This document shows positions 21,582 to 30,392 of a stretch of DNA of 64,000 nucleotides, piece after piece. The position numbers and the translations under genes are program-made. This stretch comes from Hyphomicrobiales bacterium. GTDB lineage: Bacteria > Pseudomonadota > Alphaproteobacteria > Rhizobiales > Beijerinckiaceae. Below the pieces are notes generated by a model. It searched no databases, had not been told where the DNA came from, and saw only the letters and a list, made by a program, of their open reading frames with translations. Location: positions 62,001 through 126,000 of the forward strand of contig JAIXSR010000150.1 of NCBI GenBank assembly GCA_027484605.1, in the 5' to 3' direction. Every line of letters starts with the position of its first letter. Positions within the stretch are counted from its first letter, which is position 1.

Positions 21582-21919
21582 CGGATCGGCCGGCAAGGCC
21601 GGTCCAAGACAGGGGGCTGAAAAAAAGAAAGGCGGCTCGCGCGGGGGGCTCGAGCCGCCATGCCAGCTTTGGCGCCACCTTTCGGTCAGTGTCGGGAGCA
21701 GGGGGGCTGGGGGGCGTAGGGTCCTGCTCGGGACTGCGCTTTGGCATTGATTGCAGATTTACCTGTCGTTTGGGCTGCCCCATGGTCGAAATCGGGCCAA
21801 AATGTGAAATCCATCACCAGCGCGTGAGCGGATACCCGCCGGAAAGGATTTGCGGTCAGGCTATGAGCCGGCTTGCCAGCCGGCCCAGTTTCTTCAAGAC
21901 TGCGCACCGGGAGTCCTGA
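21582..21919. other. 338-base gap without a convincing gene
   Basis: No ORF here looks protein-coding. The region holds a 9-bp hairpin (21631-21659) with an A tract on its left, a G-rich stretch with four G runs (21694-21721), and a 7-bp hairpin GCCGGCT-TGCC-AGCCGGC (21867-21884) upstream of the DUF2794 gene. The promoter of the DUF2794 gene must lie here. A small RNA on the minus strand is possible but unproven. Confidence 0.6.
21620..21659 (-). terminator. Minus-strand intrinsic terminator without an upstream gene
   Basis: GGCGGCTCG (21631-21639) and CGAGCCGCC (21651-21659) form a perfect 9-bp stem with an 11-base loop. Read on the minus strand it is followed by TTTCTTTTTTTCAG, a classic intrinsic terminator. 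On the plus strand there is no T tract. The next minus-strand gene upstream (the Bax-inhibitor-like gene) already ends at its own terminator, and no minus-strand gene is recognised between. Confidence 0.6.
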
Positions 21920-22291
21920 ATGAACCAGACGGAAATGCGCATGCAGACCGGTGAAGCGACAATCGTACCCTTCACGCCACCGCGCATGCCGGAAACGGTC
22001 CGCTTCGACCGCAGGGAACTCTCGGCCATCCTGATGATCTATGGCCGCCATGTCGCAACGGGCGAATGGCGCGACTACGCGATCATCTTCGGTCGAGAAA
22101 GAGCGGTCTTCGCGATCCTGCGCCGCACGGGCGAGGCGCCGCTCTACCGGATCGAGAAGGATCCGAAACGGGCCGAAAAGCAGGGCGCATACAGCATCGT
22201 TGCGCAGGGCGGCCGCGTGCTCAAGCGCGGCCATGACCTCGAACGCGTCCTCCGGGTCCTGGAAAAGCCGGCCCGCCTCGTCGGCGAGTAG
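21920..22291 (+). CDS. DUF2794 family protein
   Basis: The 123-residue soluble protein matches the alphaproteobacterial DUF2794 family. Diagnostic segments are RELSAILMIYGRHVATGEW followed by RDYAI, and AVFAILRRTGEAPLYRIEKD followed by KRAEKQGAYSIV. GGGAG sits six bases before the ATG. No function is known for the family and no catalytic motif is visible. It ends at a bidirectional terminator shared with the convergent Bax-inhibitor-like gene. Confidence 0.85.
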   Translation: MNQTEMRMQTGEATIVPFTPPRMPETVRFDRRELSAILMIYGRHVATGEWRDYAIIFGRERAVFAILRRTGEAPLYRIEKDPKRAEKQGAYSIVAQGGRVLKRGHDLERVLRVLEKPARLVGE

Positions 22292-22341
22292 TCTGCGACG
22301 ATCCGCTGCCGCGGCCCCGGGCACCAGAACGGATGACAAAA

Positions 22342-22365
22342 AAAGCCCCGGTTTCCCGGGGCTTT
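22342..22365. terminator. Bidirectional terminator
   Basis: AAAGCCCCGG, a TTTC loop and CCGGGGCTTT form a perfect 10-bp stem between the convergent DUF2794 and Bax-inhibitor-like genes. An extended A tract precedes it on the plus strand, giving a T tract for the minus-strand gene. Confidence 0.85.
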
Positions 22366-22387
22366 CGCAATCCTGTGCAGGATCGGC

Positions 22388-23182
22388 TTATTCTTCGTTC
22401 CGCACGCCCATCAGCTGCATGAGCATCTGGAACATGTTGATGAAGTTCAGGTAGAGCGTCAGCGCGCCCATGAGCGACCACTTCTGCATGAGCGTCTCGT
22501 CACCGGCGACGACGTCATACTCTTCCTTCAGGCGCTGCGTATCCCAGGCGGTCAGGCCGGCGAAGATCAGGACGCCGAGCACGTTGAGCGCGAACTGGAG
22601 CGCAGACGACTTCATGAAGATGTTGACGATGCCAGCGATGATCAGCCCGAACAGGCCCATCAGCATGAACTTGCCCATGCCGGACAGGTCCTTCTTCGTG
22701 GTGTAGCCGAACAGCGACAGGGCGCCGAAGGCGGCAGCGGTGATGAAGAACACCTGGCCGATCGAGCCGAGCTTGTAGACCACGAAGATCGACGACAGCG
22801 ACAGGCCCATGACCGCCGCGAAGGCGTAGAACGTGCCCAGCAGCGCGGGGTAGCTCATGCGCTCCCAGCGGAAGGAGAGCAGGAACACGAAGGCCAGCGG
22901 CGCCAGCATGATCACCCACTTGAGCGGGCTCGCCCAGATGGCGGCACCGAACGGCGTCAGCAGCTGGCCGAACGCACGGCCGGCGGCACCGGCCGGGTTG
23001 GTGGTCGTGCCGAGCATGAACGCGCCGATCGCCACCAAGCCGGAAATGGCCAGCGCAATCGACATGTGGTTGTAGATGCCAAGCATGTAGGAGCGCAGGC
23101 CCTGATCATATTGGGCAGCGCTCATGGAACGGCCCATGCCCGTGGCATAAGGGGCATAAGCGTTGCGATCGTAATCGGCCAT
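22388..23182 (-). CDS. Bax inhibitor-1 / YccA-YbhL family membrane protein
   Basis: The 264-residue integral membrane protein has seven hydrophobic segments. It shows BI-1 family motifs: a first helix after LRSYMLGIYNHM, then PALLGTFYAFAAVMGLSLSS and the C-terminal GLTAWDTQRLKEEY with charged residues typical of the pH-sensing pair. Bacterial members are thought to be pH-dependent calcium leak channels or modulators of membrane proteolysis. The ATG at 23182 has AGAGGG upstream and gives the usual MADYDRN-type soluble N-terminus. It appears monocistronic. Confidence 0.93.
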   Translation of the reverse strand: MADYDRNAYAPYATGMGRSMSAAQYDQGLRSYMLGIYNHMSIALAISGLVAIGAFMLGTTTNPAGAAGRAFGQLLTPFGAAIWASPLKWVIMLAPLAFVFLLSFRWERMSYPALLGTFYAFAAVMGLSLSSIFVVYKLGSIGQVFFITAAAFGALSLFGYTTKKDLSGMGKFMLMGLFGLIIAGIVNIFMKSSALQFALNVLGVLIFAGLTAWDTQRLKEEYDVVAGDETLMQKWSLMGALTLYLNFINMFQMLMQLMGVRNEE

Positions 23183-23387
23183 CGAACCCTCTTGAGTGCA
23201 GACCGGCACACCGGCCGGCGACAAACGGTACCTCGCGACATGCGAAGCTGCACTAATATGGCAAGCTTCCCGGAATTTCTCAAGGGGTTTCATGTTGAAG
23301 CGAGCAAAGCGATACCGCAGGGCAGCGAAAGCAGCCCCCCGTCAAGAAGTTTGTCAGAAAAACGGCGATGATAACCTGAACCAAACC

Positions 23388-25949
23388 TTAGGCATGGCGC
23401 AAGTATGGCGCAGGTTTTTGTCCCAGTAGATGCCAGGTTCCGATCAAACCCAAAATAATCGTGACGACAAACGCAGAAATCGCAATCGAGACGATTGTCA
23501 CCCAGGGGACGATGAAATCGAGCCGCATGATCTCGACAACCACGAAGCGCGCGCCGATTGCTCCGCATAACAGGCCGAAAACAGCCGCGATCGCGCCGAG
23601 GGCAGCGTATTCGACCAGCAGCGCTTTCAGCAGGGTCGATCGTGTCGCACCCAGCGTTTTCAGGATCACGCCCTCCTGCTGGCGGGTCCGGGCCGTTGCC
23701 GCCAGGGCACCGGCCAGCACGAGGATGCTTGCCACGAGCGCGATTCCCGAAGAGGCACGGATGGCGAGGGCGAGCTGCGAGACGATCTGCTCCACCGCGT
23801 TGATCGCGTCGCGGACCCGGACCGAGGAAATGGCCGGGAAGCTCTGCGCCACCTTGCGGGTGAGTTCGAGCTCGAGTTTCGGATCGGCGCCGGCGGCAGG
23901 AGTCAGCGTCGCCAGGAACGTGTAGGGGGCCCCCTGGAACGTGTTCGGCGAGAAGACAAGGATGAAGTTGATCCCGAGCCGCTGCCAGCGGATCTCGCGC
24001 AGATTGGCGATCTCCGCCGTGATCCGCCGGCCCAGGACGTTGACGGTGATCCTGTCTCCGACCTTGAGGCCCAGACCTTCGGCGACATCGCGCCCGAACG
24101 AGACCAGCGGCGGACCCCGGTAATCCTCCGGCCACCAGCGTCCGGAGACGATCTCCGACCCTTCCGGCGGCTTGGCAGCGTAGGTGATGCCCCGGTCGCC
24201 GTCCAGCACCCAGGAAACGCGCTCCGCCGCCTTGAACTCCGACGAGGGCGTGCCGTTGATCTCGATGATGCGTCCGCGCAGCTGCGGGACGCGCTCGATT
24301 GTCGCGCCCGGCTGTTCGCGGGCGAGAAGTTCCCCGAACCGGTTCATGTCACGCGAGGGAATGTCGATGAAGAAGAAGGACGGCGAACTCCCCGGCAGGG
24401 TCGACCGGAACTGCCGGCCGAGATTGATGTCGATCAGCGTCAGCGCGACGAGCAGGGTCAGCCCGAGGCCAAGCGAGAGCAGCACGGAGGGCGTGAGGCT
24501 TCCCGGGCGATGCAGGTTCGCCAAGGCCATCCGCAGGATCGGGCTTCGCGGTCGCGGAACGACCCTGGCCAGCCGCATGACCAGCCAGGCGATGGCCCGC
24601 AGCATCACGATCGAGGCGACCGCCGCGACGAGATAGATCGTGGCGATCCGGCGCTCCGAGGCAAACAGGATCGCCAGCGCGCCGAAAGCTGTCGTCGCAG
24701 CCGCCAGCAGGACCAGATCGACCAGGCTCGGCCGGAACCGCGCCACGCCGAACGAATCGCGGAACAGGGCCGAGGCTGCGACAGCCTTGCCCCGCGCCAG
24801 CGGAAGGATCGAGAAAGTCAGCGCCGCCACCAGCCCATAGGCGAGCCCCAGCAGCAATTCCTCACCATAGACGCCCGGCACGAGCGGATAGGGCAGCAGA
24901 TGGCCGAAGCCCAGAATGGCAAGCGTCGGCAGCGCGGTGCCGATGACGAGTCCGATCAGGGTCCCGATCAGGGCGAAGGCCATGACCTGCGCGAGCGAGG
25001 ATACAAAGACAAAGGCCCGCGTGGCGCCAAGGCTCTTCAAGGTGGCGATCCGCATCACCTGCCGTGCGGCAAAGGCACGGGCGGCATTGGCGACGCCCAC
25101 ACCGCCGATGAGCAGGGCCGTCAGGCCGACAAGGGTCAGGAACTGGGTGAACCGGTCGACCTGGCGCTGCAGTTGCGGCGAGGCCCGCAGCCGCGTCGCC
25201 ACCTGCCAGCCGGCATCGGGCACGGCAGCGGCGATGGCGTCGATCGCTTCCTGCAACTGGGCCTCGCTGGAGGTCGGGCCAAGATCGAGCCGGTACGAGA
25301 ACCGGGTCAGCGAGCCCGGCTGGATGAGGCCTGTCCGGTCCAGGGCGGCACGGGTCAGGATGACGCGCGGGCCGAAGCCCAGACCGCCGGACAGTTTGTC
25401 CGGCTCGCTGGTGAGCAGGGCAGCGATGCGGAAGGTCTGGTCGCCAAGCCGGACCCGGTCACCCAGCGCGATATTGAGCCGGCCGGTCAGGACCGGATCG
25501 GCGACAAGCCCGGGCAGCCCGGCGGCATCGGGCGCCAGCAGATCGGTGAGGGCTCGCGTTTCCGGCCCGGAAGGACCCGCCAGCTGGAGCTTGCCGGCCA
25601 GCGGATAGGCCCCGTCGACGGCCTTGATCTCGACCAGCGCGCTCTCGCCCTTCTCGCTCACGGCCATGCCGCGGGCCTGGGCCAGTTCGGCCAGACGGCC
25701 GTGGCGGGCAATGGCCGCCTTTTCTGCCGGTGTCGCTTCCCGCTGGATCAGCGTGAAGGCCGCGTCGGCCCCGAGGATCACCCGTCCCTCGCGGGAAAGG
25801 CCCTCGTTCAGTGCCCGGGACAGCGAAACCACCGCCACGATGGCGCCGACGCCCAGCGCGATGCAGGCGATCAGGATGCCGAAATGGCGCAGGGAATGCG
25901 GGATTTCACGCGCAACAAGGCGCAGGATCAGGCGAAACGAGCCAGCCAT
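23388..25949 (-). CDS. ABC transporter permease, FtsX/YbbP type
   Basis: The 853-residue membrane protein has the duplicated layout of YbbP-type permeases: an N-terminal helix, a large periplasmic domain, an FtsX-type helix bundle near residues 270-400, a second half with another periplasmic domain, and a C-terminal FtsX domain ending in a last helix. The ATG at 25949 is chosen because GGAG lies six bases upstream; a GTG at 25955 overlapping the previous stop is the alternative. It pairs with the ATPase directly upstream. Together with the divergent TesA-like gene this mirrors the tesA/ybbA-ybbP arrangement of E. coli. The substrate is unknown; lipid or lipoprotein handling is only an inference. 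Confidence 0.92.
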   Translation of the reverse strand: MAGSFRLILRLVAREIPHSLRHFGILIACIALGVGAIVAVVSLSRALNEGLSREGRVILGADAAFTLIQREATPAEKAAIARHGRLAELAQARGMAVSEKGESALVEIKAVDGAYPLAGKLQLAGPSGPETRALTDLLAPDAAGLPGLVADPVLTGRLNIALGDRVRLGDQTFRIAALLTSEPDKLSGGLGFGPRVILTRAALDRTGLIQPGSLTRFSYRLDLGPTSSEAQLQEAIDAIAAAVPDAGWQVATRLRASPQLQRQVDRFTQFLTLVGLTALLIGGVGVANAARAFAARQVMRIATLKSLGATRAFVFVSSLAQVMAFALIGTLIGLVIGTALPTLAILGFGHLLPYPLVPGVYGEELLLGLAYGLVAALTFSILPLARGKAVAASALFRDSFGVARFRPSLVDLVLLAAATTAFGALAILFASERRIATIYLVAAVASIVMLRAIAWLVMRLARVVPRPRSPILRMALANLHRPGSLTPSVLLSLGLGLTLLVALTLIDINLGRQFRSTLPGSSPSFFFIDIPSRDMNRFGELLAREQPGATIERVPQLRGRIIEINGTPSSEFKAAERVSWVLDGDRGITYAAKPPEGSEIVSGRWWPEDYRGPPLVSFGRDVAEGLGLKVGDRITVNVLGRRITAEIANLREIRWQRLGINFILVFSPNTFQGAPYTFLATLTPAAGADPKLELELTRKVAQSFPAISSVRVRDAINAVEQIVSQLALAIRASSGIALVASILVLAGALAATARTRQQEGVILKTLGATRSTLLKALLVEYAALGAIAAVFGLLCGAIGARFVVVEIMRLDFIVPWVTIVSIAISAFVVTIILGLIGTWHLLGQKPAPYLRHA

Positions 25950-25951
25950 GA

Positions 25952-26695
25952 TCACTCCGCCTTCGCCGGAGCGCGCTCTTCCACGATCTTGCCGGCCTTG
26001 AGCCGGACAATCCGGTCACAGCGTTCGGCCAAGCCGAGATCATGCGTCACCAGAAGCAGGGTCGTACCACGGTCGCGCTTGAGGGCGAATAGCAGGTCGA
26101 CGATCTCGCGGCCGGTTCCCTCGTCGAGATTGCCGGTCGGCTCGTCGGCGACAAGGATGGCGGGGCGCGGGGCAAGCGCCCGCGCCAGCGCCACACGCTG
26201 CTGCTCGCCGCCGGAAAGCTGGCCGGGATAATGGTCGAGACGCTGGCCGAGGCCGACCGAGGCCAGTTCCGCCGCAGCCTTCTCGAAGGCCTCGCTGTCG
26301 CCGGCCAGTTCGAGCGGCACGGCGACATTTTCGAGCGCGGTCATGGTCGGAATCAGGTGGAAGGCCTGGAAGACGATGCCGATCCGCCGCCCCCGGAACT
26401 GCGCCAGCCGGTCCTCGCCGAGCCGGGTGATCTCTTCCCCGGCAATCGTGACACTGCCGGAATCGGGGCGCTCGAGCCCTGCCGCCGTCATCAGGAGCGT
26501 CGACTTGCCGGAGCCCGATGGCCCCACAAGGCCGATCGCCTCCCCCTGCGCCACCGAAAGCGACACGCCGCGCAGGATATGCACCCGGGACGCGCCTTCC
26601 CCGAGGCTGAGATCCACGTCGCGCATGGCGATGGCCGGCGGCATTGGCGCACGCTCAAGGCGTTCGGGCTTGTCCTGGAGGAGAGGAGACAACAT
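25952..26695 (-). CDS. ABC transporter ATP-binding protein, YbbA/LolD type
   Basis: The 247-residue ATPase has Walker [11 protein letters not shown]-loop [17 protein letters not shown], signature [15 protein letters not shown], Walker [13 protein letters not shown] and H-loop LLVTHD. The signature and length place it with the LolD/MacB/YbbA exporters, whose ATPases act with FtsX-type permeases. Its stop codon lies three bases beyond the likely start of the permease gene, giving a coupled pair. Confidence 0.93.
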   Translation of the reverse strand: MLSPLLQDKPERLERAPMPPAIAMRDVDLSLGEGASRVHILRGVSLSVAQGEAIGLVGPSGSGKSTLLMTAAGLERPDSGSVTIAGEEITRLGEDRLAQFRGRRIGIVFQAFHLIPTMTALENVAVPLELAGDSEAFEKAAAELASVGLGQRLDHYPGQLSGGEQQRVALARALAPRPAILVADEPTGNLDEGTGREIVDLLFALKRDRGTTLLLVTHDLGLAERCDRIVRLKAGKIVEERAPAKAE

Positions 26696-26769
26696 CTTGA
26701 AAGGGTCCGTCTGCGAAAAGGGTTGCGCCCAATGTGGGAAGGAACATGGCTTTTGTCAGGAGATACGCA

Positions 26770-27435
26770 GTGAGAATGGCGTTCGGTTCTCTTTCCGCGG
26801 CTTTGCGGGCCGGCCTGGTGATGCTGGGCCTTGCCGTCGGCCTGGCTGCGGGCCCGGCCAGCGCGCAGACCCGGACGCTCAAGCTCGTGGCCTTCGGGGA
26901 CAGCCTGTCCGCCGGGTATCAGCTCGCCCAGAAGGATGCGTTTCCCGATGTTCTGGAAGCGGCCCTGAAGGCGCGTGGTCACAATGTGGTGATCGAGAAT
27001 GCCAGCGTTTCGGGCGATACCGCGAGCGGGGGGCTCGAGCGCCTTGACTGGGGCGTCGCCGAGGATACCGACCTCGTGATCCTCGAACTCGGGGCCAACG
27101 ATGCGCTGCGCGGCATCGATCCGCGCATCACCGAACAGGCGCTCGACGAGATCATCACCAAGCTCCGGTCTCGGAACATCCAGGTCCTGCTGGCCGGGAT
27201 GCTGGCACCCCGGAACAACGGACCGGATTACGTGGCGGCCTTCGACGCGATCTATCCGCGCCTCGCCGCAAAGCATGGAATCCCGCTCTATCCCTTCTTC
27301 CTCGAGGGAGTCCAGGGCCGGGTCGATCTCAATCTCGCCGATGGCATCCACCCCAATCCGGCCGGCGTGCGTGCCATTGTCGGGCAGATCCTTCCCCTCG
27401 TCGAGCAGACCCTCGCCGCCCTGCCCGCCCGCTGA
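26770..27435 (+). CDS. TesA-like SGNH arylesterase / lysophospholipase
   Basis: The exported protein belongs to the SGNH hydrolase family, as TesA does. Block I is FGDSLSAGY with the catalytic Ser, the oxyanion Gly follows in SVSGDTASGG, block III Asn is LGANDALRG, and block V is DGIHPNPAG with Asp and His. A signal peptide ends at PASAQ. GTG 26770 has AGGAG at an ideal seven bases (221 residues); ATG 26746 would add eight residues. It is divergent from the YbbA/YbbP-like transporter, as in E. coli. It acts in the periplasm on ester or thioester substrates. Confidence 0.9.
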   Translation: MRMAFGSLSAALRAGLVMLGLAVGLAAGPASAQTRTLKLVAFGDSLSAGYQLAQKDAFPDVLEAALKARGHNVVIENASVSGDTASGGLERLDWGVAEDTDLVILELGANDALRGIDPRITEQALDEIITKLRSRNIQVLLAGMLAPRNNGPDYVAAFDAIYPRLAAKHGIPLYPFFLEGVQGRVDLNLADGIHPNPAGVRAIVGQILPLVEQTLAALPAR

Positions 27436-27534
27436 ATCTTTCCCGCTCCGGCACCAACCCGCTTGCCAAGCGCCGGCCGGTTCTCTACCGGCAGGAAAAA
27501 CACGCCAGCGAGAGAAACCTGCGGGGAGGATGAG

Positions 27535-28101
27535 ATGGCACGCCTGGAACTCTGGAAGGACCCCTGGCCGCTGGATGTGAAGCAATGCCCGTGCGACGTG
27601 CATTTCACGTCCTATCTCAAGGAGCAGGGGCTCGCTGGCCAGTCGATTTTCCATTTCGGCACCGGCGATCACCATCATGTCGGCCTGCAGGCCCCCGCCA
27701 GCGACAATGCCGTGATCGGGATCACCGCGACGGAACCGGAATACCGGTCCTACATCCGGCTGGTCACCGAAAATCCGCATCTCGGGAAGTATTACAAGGT
27801 CCTCTACAGCGACATCTACCAGATCAACACCCGGCTCCTGCCGGCTTTCGACATCGTGACCTTGTTCCATCTCTGCGAGTTCTGGTCGGAGAACAATGCC
27901 GCCTTTGCCGCGCTCGACGACAAGGGCGTCCTCCAGGCACTCACCGCGCTTGTGCGCCCGGGCGGGCTGGTTCTGTTCTATACCGGCTCCTTCGCCTATG
28001 ATGCCGCATCGCGGCTGATCCCCGACTGGGCTGCCCGGACAGGCTTCACCGAAAAGCCCGGCTACGAGACCTTGCGCATTTTCCGCAGGCCAAACGTATG
28101 A
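27535..28101 (+). CDS. Conserved hypothetical protein, possibly methyltransferase-like
   Basis: I do not recognise this 188-residue protein with certainty. It has no signal peptide or membrane helix. Residues 35-48 read QSIFHFGTGDHHHVG, which sits where a class I methyltransferase would have its glycine-rich AdoMet loop. Later segments FDIVTLFHLCEFWSE, then VLQALTALVRPGGLVLFYTG, resemble motif post-II and the LKPGG motif of such enzymes. The loop is unusual because of its three consecutive histidines. GGGGAGGA precedes the ATG. A hairpin terminator follows, so it is probably a single-gene unit or the end of the TesA transcript. Confidence 0.55.
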   Translation: MARLELWKDPWPLDVKQCPCDVHFTSYLKEQGLAGQSIFHFGTGDHHHVGLQAPASDNAVIGITATEPEYRSYIRLVTENPHLGKYYKVLYSDIYQINTRLLPAFDIVTLFHLCEFWSENNAAFAALDDKGVLQALTALVRPGGLVLFYTGSFAYDAASRLIPDWAARTGFTEKPGYETLRIFRRPNV

Positions 28102-28121
28102 TTTCGCCGGCGAAATAAAGA

Positions 28122-28157
28122 CCTTCGGGACGAGTATCCCGAAGGGGCTTTTCTTTA
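28122..28157 (+). terminator. Intrinsic terminator
   Basis: CCTTCGGGA, a CGAGTA loop and TCCCGAAGG give a perfect 9-bp stem followed by GGCTTTTCTTT, 20 bases after the preceding stop codon. Confidence 0.85.
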
Positions 28158-28208
28158 CGGATTTCGTGTTACCGTGACCTCGGATGCGTGATTCGAGGGG
28201 GAACGGTC

Positions 28209-28742
28209 ATGCCTCGTCTCTTTGTCGGTCTTGAGTTGCCGGAAGATGTGGCGTCCCTTCTGTCGGGACTGCGCTGGGGCCTTCCGGGCGCCCGATGGGT
28301 CGACCCTTCGGATTACCACCTGACGCTCCGTTTCATCGGCGATATCGACCGGCGCTTTGCCCGGGACATCGAGGACGAACTGGCCGAGATCGGCCGGGAA
28401 TCCGTCCCGGTGGCCCTGACGGGCCTCGGCGTCTTCGGCGGGGACAAGCCGCATACGCTCTATGCAAGCGTGGCGCCGAACCGGGCATTGATCGAGCTTC
28501 AGGCCGAGAGCGAACGATGCCTCAGGCGCCTGGGCCTGAAGCCGGAAGCGCGAAAGTTCACGCCGCATGTCACGCTGGCCCGGTTGCGGGCAGCGTCCGT
28601 CCTCGACGTGGCGGATTATCTCGCCGCACATGCGCCCTTCCCGCCCTGCCGCTTCACAGCCGCACATTTTTCACTGTTCTCGGCCCGTGAAACCTTCGGT
28701 GGCGGGCCCTATATCGTCGAGGCTGCCTACCCGCTCCAGTGA
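28209..28742 (+). CDS. thpR: RNA 2',3'-cyclic phosphodiesterase
   Basis: The 177-residue protein is a 2H phosphoesterase, with the two signature motifs YHLTLRFIG and PHVTLARLR spaced as in ThpR/LigT. These enzymes hydrolyse 2',3'-cyclic phosphate ends of RNA to 2'-phosphate. The start MPRLFVGLELP is the family's normal N-terminus, so the ATG at 28209 is taken rather than 28188. The next gene begins about 30 bases later. Confidence 0.93.
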   Translation: MPRLFVGLELPEDVASLLSGLRWGLPGARWVDPSDYHLTLRFIGDIDRRFARDIEDELAEIGRESVPVALTGLGVFGGDKPHTLYASVAPNRALIELQAESERCLRRLGLKPEARKFTPHVTLARLRAASVLDVADYLAAHAPFPPCRFTAAHFSLFSARETFGGGPYIVEAAYPLQ

Positions 28743-28774
28743 GCTTCGCCAGGCAGCCGGAGAGAGTGGACACC

Positions 28775-29080
28775 ATGGCCCGAGCCTTGACCGACCCGGA
28801 GCGCGACCATGCGCTGGCCGGACTTGCCGCTTGGCAGCTCGAAGCCGGCGGCAAGGCGATCCTCCGCACCTTCCGGTTCCCCGGCTTCCGCGCCGCCTTC
28901 GGCTTCATGACAGAAGCGGCGATCGAAGCCGAAAGGCTCGATCACCATCCCGAATGGTCCAATGTCTACCGCGAGGTGAAGGTCCGCCTGACCACGCATG
29001 ACGCCGGCGGCCTGACCGAGCTCGATCTCGAACTGGCACGCCGGATGGAAACCATCGCCGCCGGTCGTCTCGCCCCGTGA
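28775..29080 (+). CDS. phhB: 4a-hydroxytetrahydrobiopterin dehydratase
   Basis: The ~101-residue pterin carbinolamine dehydratase recycles the cofactor of phenylalanine hydroxylase. The core motif LDHHPEWSNVYREVKVRLTTH carries the catalytic histidines (seen as DHHPEW and a later TTH). Upstream RTFRFPGFRAAFGFM is also typical. Starts at GTG 28739 (overlapping thpR) or GTG 28766 are possible; ATG 28775 gives the usual length. No phenylalanine hydroxylase gene is in the window, but homogentisate dioxygenase of the same catabolic route is at 55.5 kb. Confidence 0.93.
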   Translation: MARALTDPERDHALAGLAAWQLEAGGKAILRTFRFPGFRAAFGFMTEAAIEAERLDHHPEWSNVYREVKVRLTTHDAGGLTELDLELARRMETIAAGRLAP

Positions 29081-29087
29081 GGCACGC

Positions 29088-29879
29088 TCATTTCGGCGCG
29101 AGGCGGATCGTGCCGTCGAGGCGGATCGAGGTGCCGTTGAGATAGTCGTTCCGGCAGATGCTTTCGACCAGGCTGGCATATTCGGCCGGTTTGCCCAGAC
29201 GCTGCGGGAACGGCACCTGCTGGGCGAGCGACTTGCGATACTCTTCCGAGATCTGGTCGAACATCGGCGTATGGAAGATCCCCGGCATGATCGACATGAC
29301 CCGGATCCCGTGGGAAGCAAGGTCGCGGGCAATCGGCAGGGTCATGCCGGCCACGCCCGCCTTCGAGGCGGAATAGGCGGCCTGGCCGATCTGCCCGTCC
29401 TCTGCGGCCACGGAAGCCGTGCTGACGATCACCCCGCGCCCGCCATCGGCATCGAGCGGCTCGAGGCCGGCCATGGCCACCGAGCATTGCGCGATCATCC
29501 GGAATGTGCCGATCAGGTTGATCGAGATCACCTTGGTGAAACTGCCGAGGTCATGGGCGAGCAGGGCACCGGTCTCGCGATCCTTGCTGACGGTGCGGCG
29601 TCCGGCGACAATCCCGGCGCAATTGACAAGGATCCGCTCGACGCCATGCCGGCCCCGGGCCTTGGCGAGCGCTTCGGCAACCGAGGCATCGTCGGTGACG
29701 TCGCAGCGCGCGAAGACGCCGCCGATCTCGGCCGCAACGCGTTCACCCCGCTCGGGATTGAGATCGAGAATGCCCACCCGGACACCGAAGCTGGCGAGAT
29801 GCCGGGCCGTGGCCTCGCCGAGGCCGGAGGCGCTGCCGGTCACGATGGCGGCAATTGAAGAATCGAGGCGCATGGGCAT
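29088..29879 (-). CDS. SDR family dehydrogenase, type II 3-hydroxyacyl-CoA dehydrogenase-like
   Basis: The 263-residue short-chain dehydrogenase has the cofactor motif TGSASGLGEATARHL, an acidic residue after beta-2 (LDLNPE) that suggests NAD, the NCAGI motif, and the catalytic Ser and YSASK in VSTASVAAEDGQIGQAAYSASKAG-like sequence (Ser and Tyr-x-x-x-Lys present). The overall pattern, including the insert after GRRTVSKDRETGALL, resembles HSD17B10/ERAB-type 3-hydroxyacyl-CoA dehydrogenases. It is convergent with phhB, seven bases away. The substrate is inferred only from family likeness. Confidence 0.85.
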   Translation of the reverse strand: MPMRLDSSIAAIVTGSASGLGEATARHLASFGVRVGILDLNPERGERVAAEIGGVFARCDVTDDASVAEALAKARGRHGVERILVNCAGIVAGRRTVSKDRETGALLAHDLGSFTKVISINLIGTFRMIAQCSVAMAGLEPLDADGGRGVIVSTASVAAEDGQIGQAAYSASKAGVAGMTLPIARDLASHGIRVMSIMPGIFHTPMFDQISEEYRKSLAQQVPFPQRLGKPAEYASLVESICRNDYLNGTSIRLDGTIRLAPK

Positions 29880-29999
29880 ATTCCTTCCTGTTCCGGGGGC
29901 GGATTAGGCTGCCTGCCGGCAAGACGCAAGCCTGTTGACCGGCCGGCCTCCATGGTCCTGCCGCAATCGGCGGGAACCATGGCACCGAGGGAGGATGGA

Positions 30000-30380
30000 A
30001 TGGACAGCTTCTGGCAGGGGCCTTTTTCCAAGACCGAGATGAATGCGGCCCGGCAGGCCCTGCGCGACGAGGAGGACCTTCTCGAGCGGATGCGCGAGAA
30101 GCTGCGTCGCCTGGCGCGCCAATTGCCCTTCGCCGAGGATCTCCTCGCCGCCTATTTCTGCGTCCGCGATCCCGCCACGCCGCCGCGGGTACGCTGGATC
30201 CTGTTGCTGGCTCTGGCCTATTTTGTCCTTCCGGTCGATACGGTGCCGGATGTCCTGCCGGTGCTGGGCTTCACCGATGATGCGGCCGTGCTTGCCGCAG
30301 CTCTCGCTTCGGTCCGGGGCTCGCTGCAGCCCGAGCATCGCGACCGGGCGCGCGATACCCTCGATCGCGGCCAGCTGTGA
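30000..30380 (+). CDS. DUF1232 (YkvA-like) small membrane protein
   Basis: The 126-residue protein carries a DUF1232 domain near residues 65-105: RVRWILLLALAYFVLPVD followed by TVPDVLPVLGFTDDA. This hydrophobic helix and the conserved D-x-x-P-D pattern define the family. The N-terminal 50 residues are charged and helical. ATG 30000 has GGGAGG upstream. The function of the family is unknown. It is convergent with the ECF sigma factor gene. Confidence 0.85.
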   Translation: MDSFWQGPFSKTEMNAARQALRDEEDLLERMREKLRRLARQLPFAEDLLAAYFCVRDPATPPRVRWILLLALAYFVLPVDTVPDVLPVLGFTDDAAVLAAALASVRGSLQPEHRDRARDTLDRGQL

Positions 30381-30392
30381 GCCGCAAGACAA

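Noticed and set aside
21448-21783. 111-codon minus-strand frame overlapping the AhpD-like gene and the gap
   Set aside because: It runs through the terminator-like hairpin and antisense to a real gene, and the sequence is low-complexity Pro/Arg. A non-coding RNA explains the terminator better.
21867-21884. GCCGGCT-TGCC-AGCCGGC hairpin as terminator of the AhpD-like gene
   Set aside because: It is nearly 290 bases after the stop codon and followed only by CCAGTTTC. It may be part of the DUF2794 leader, but it is not a convincing terminator.
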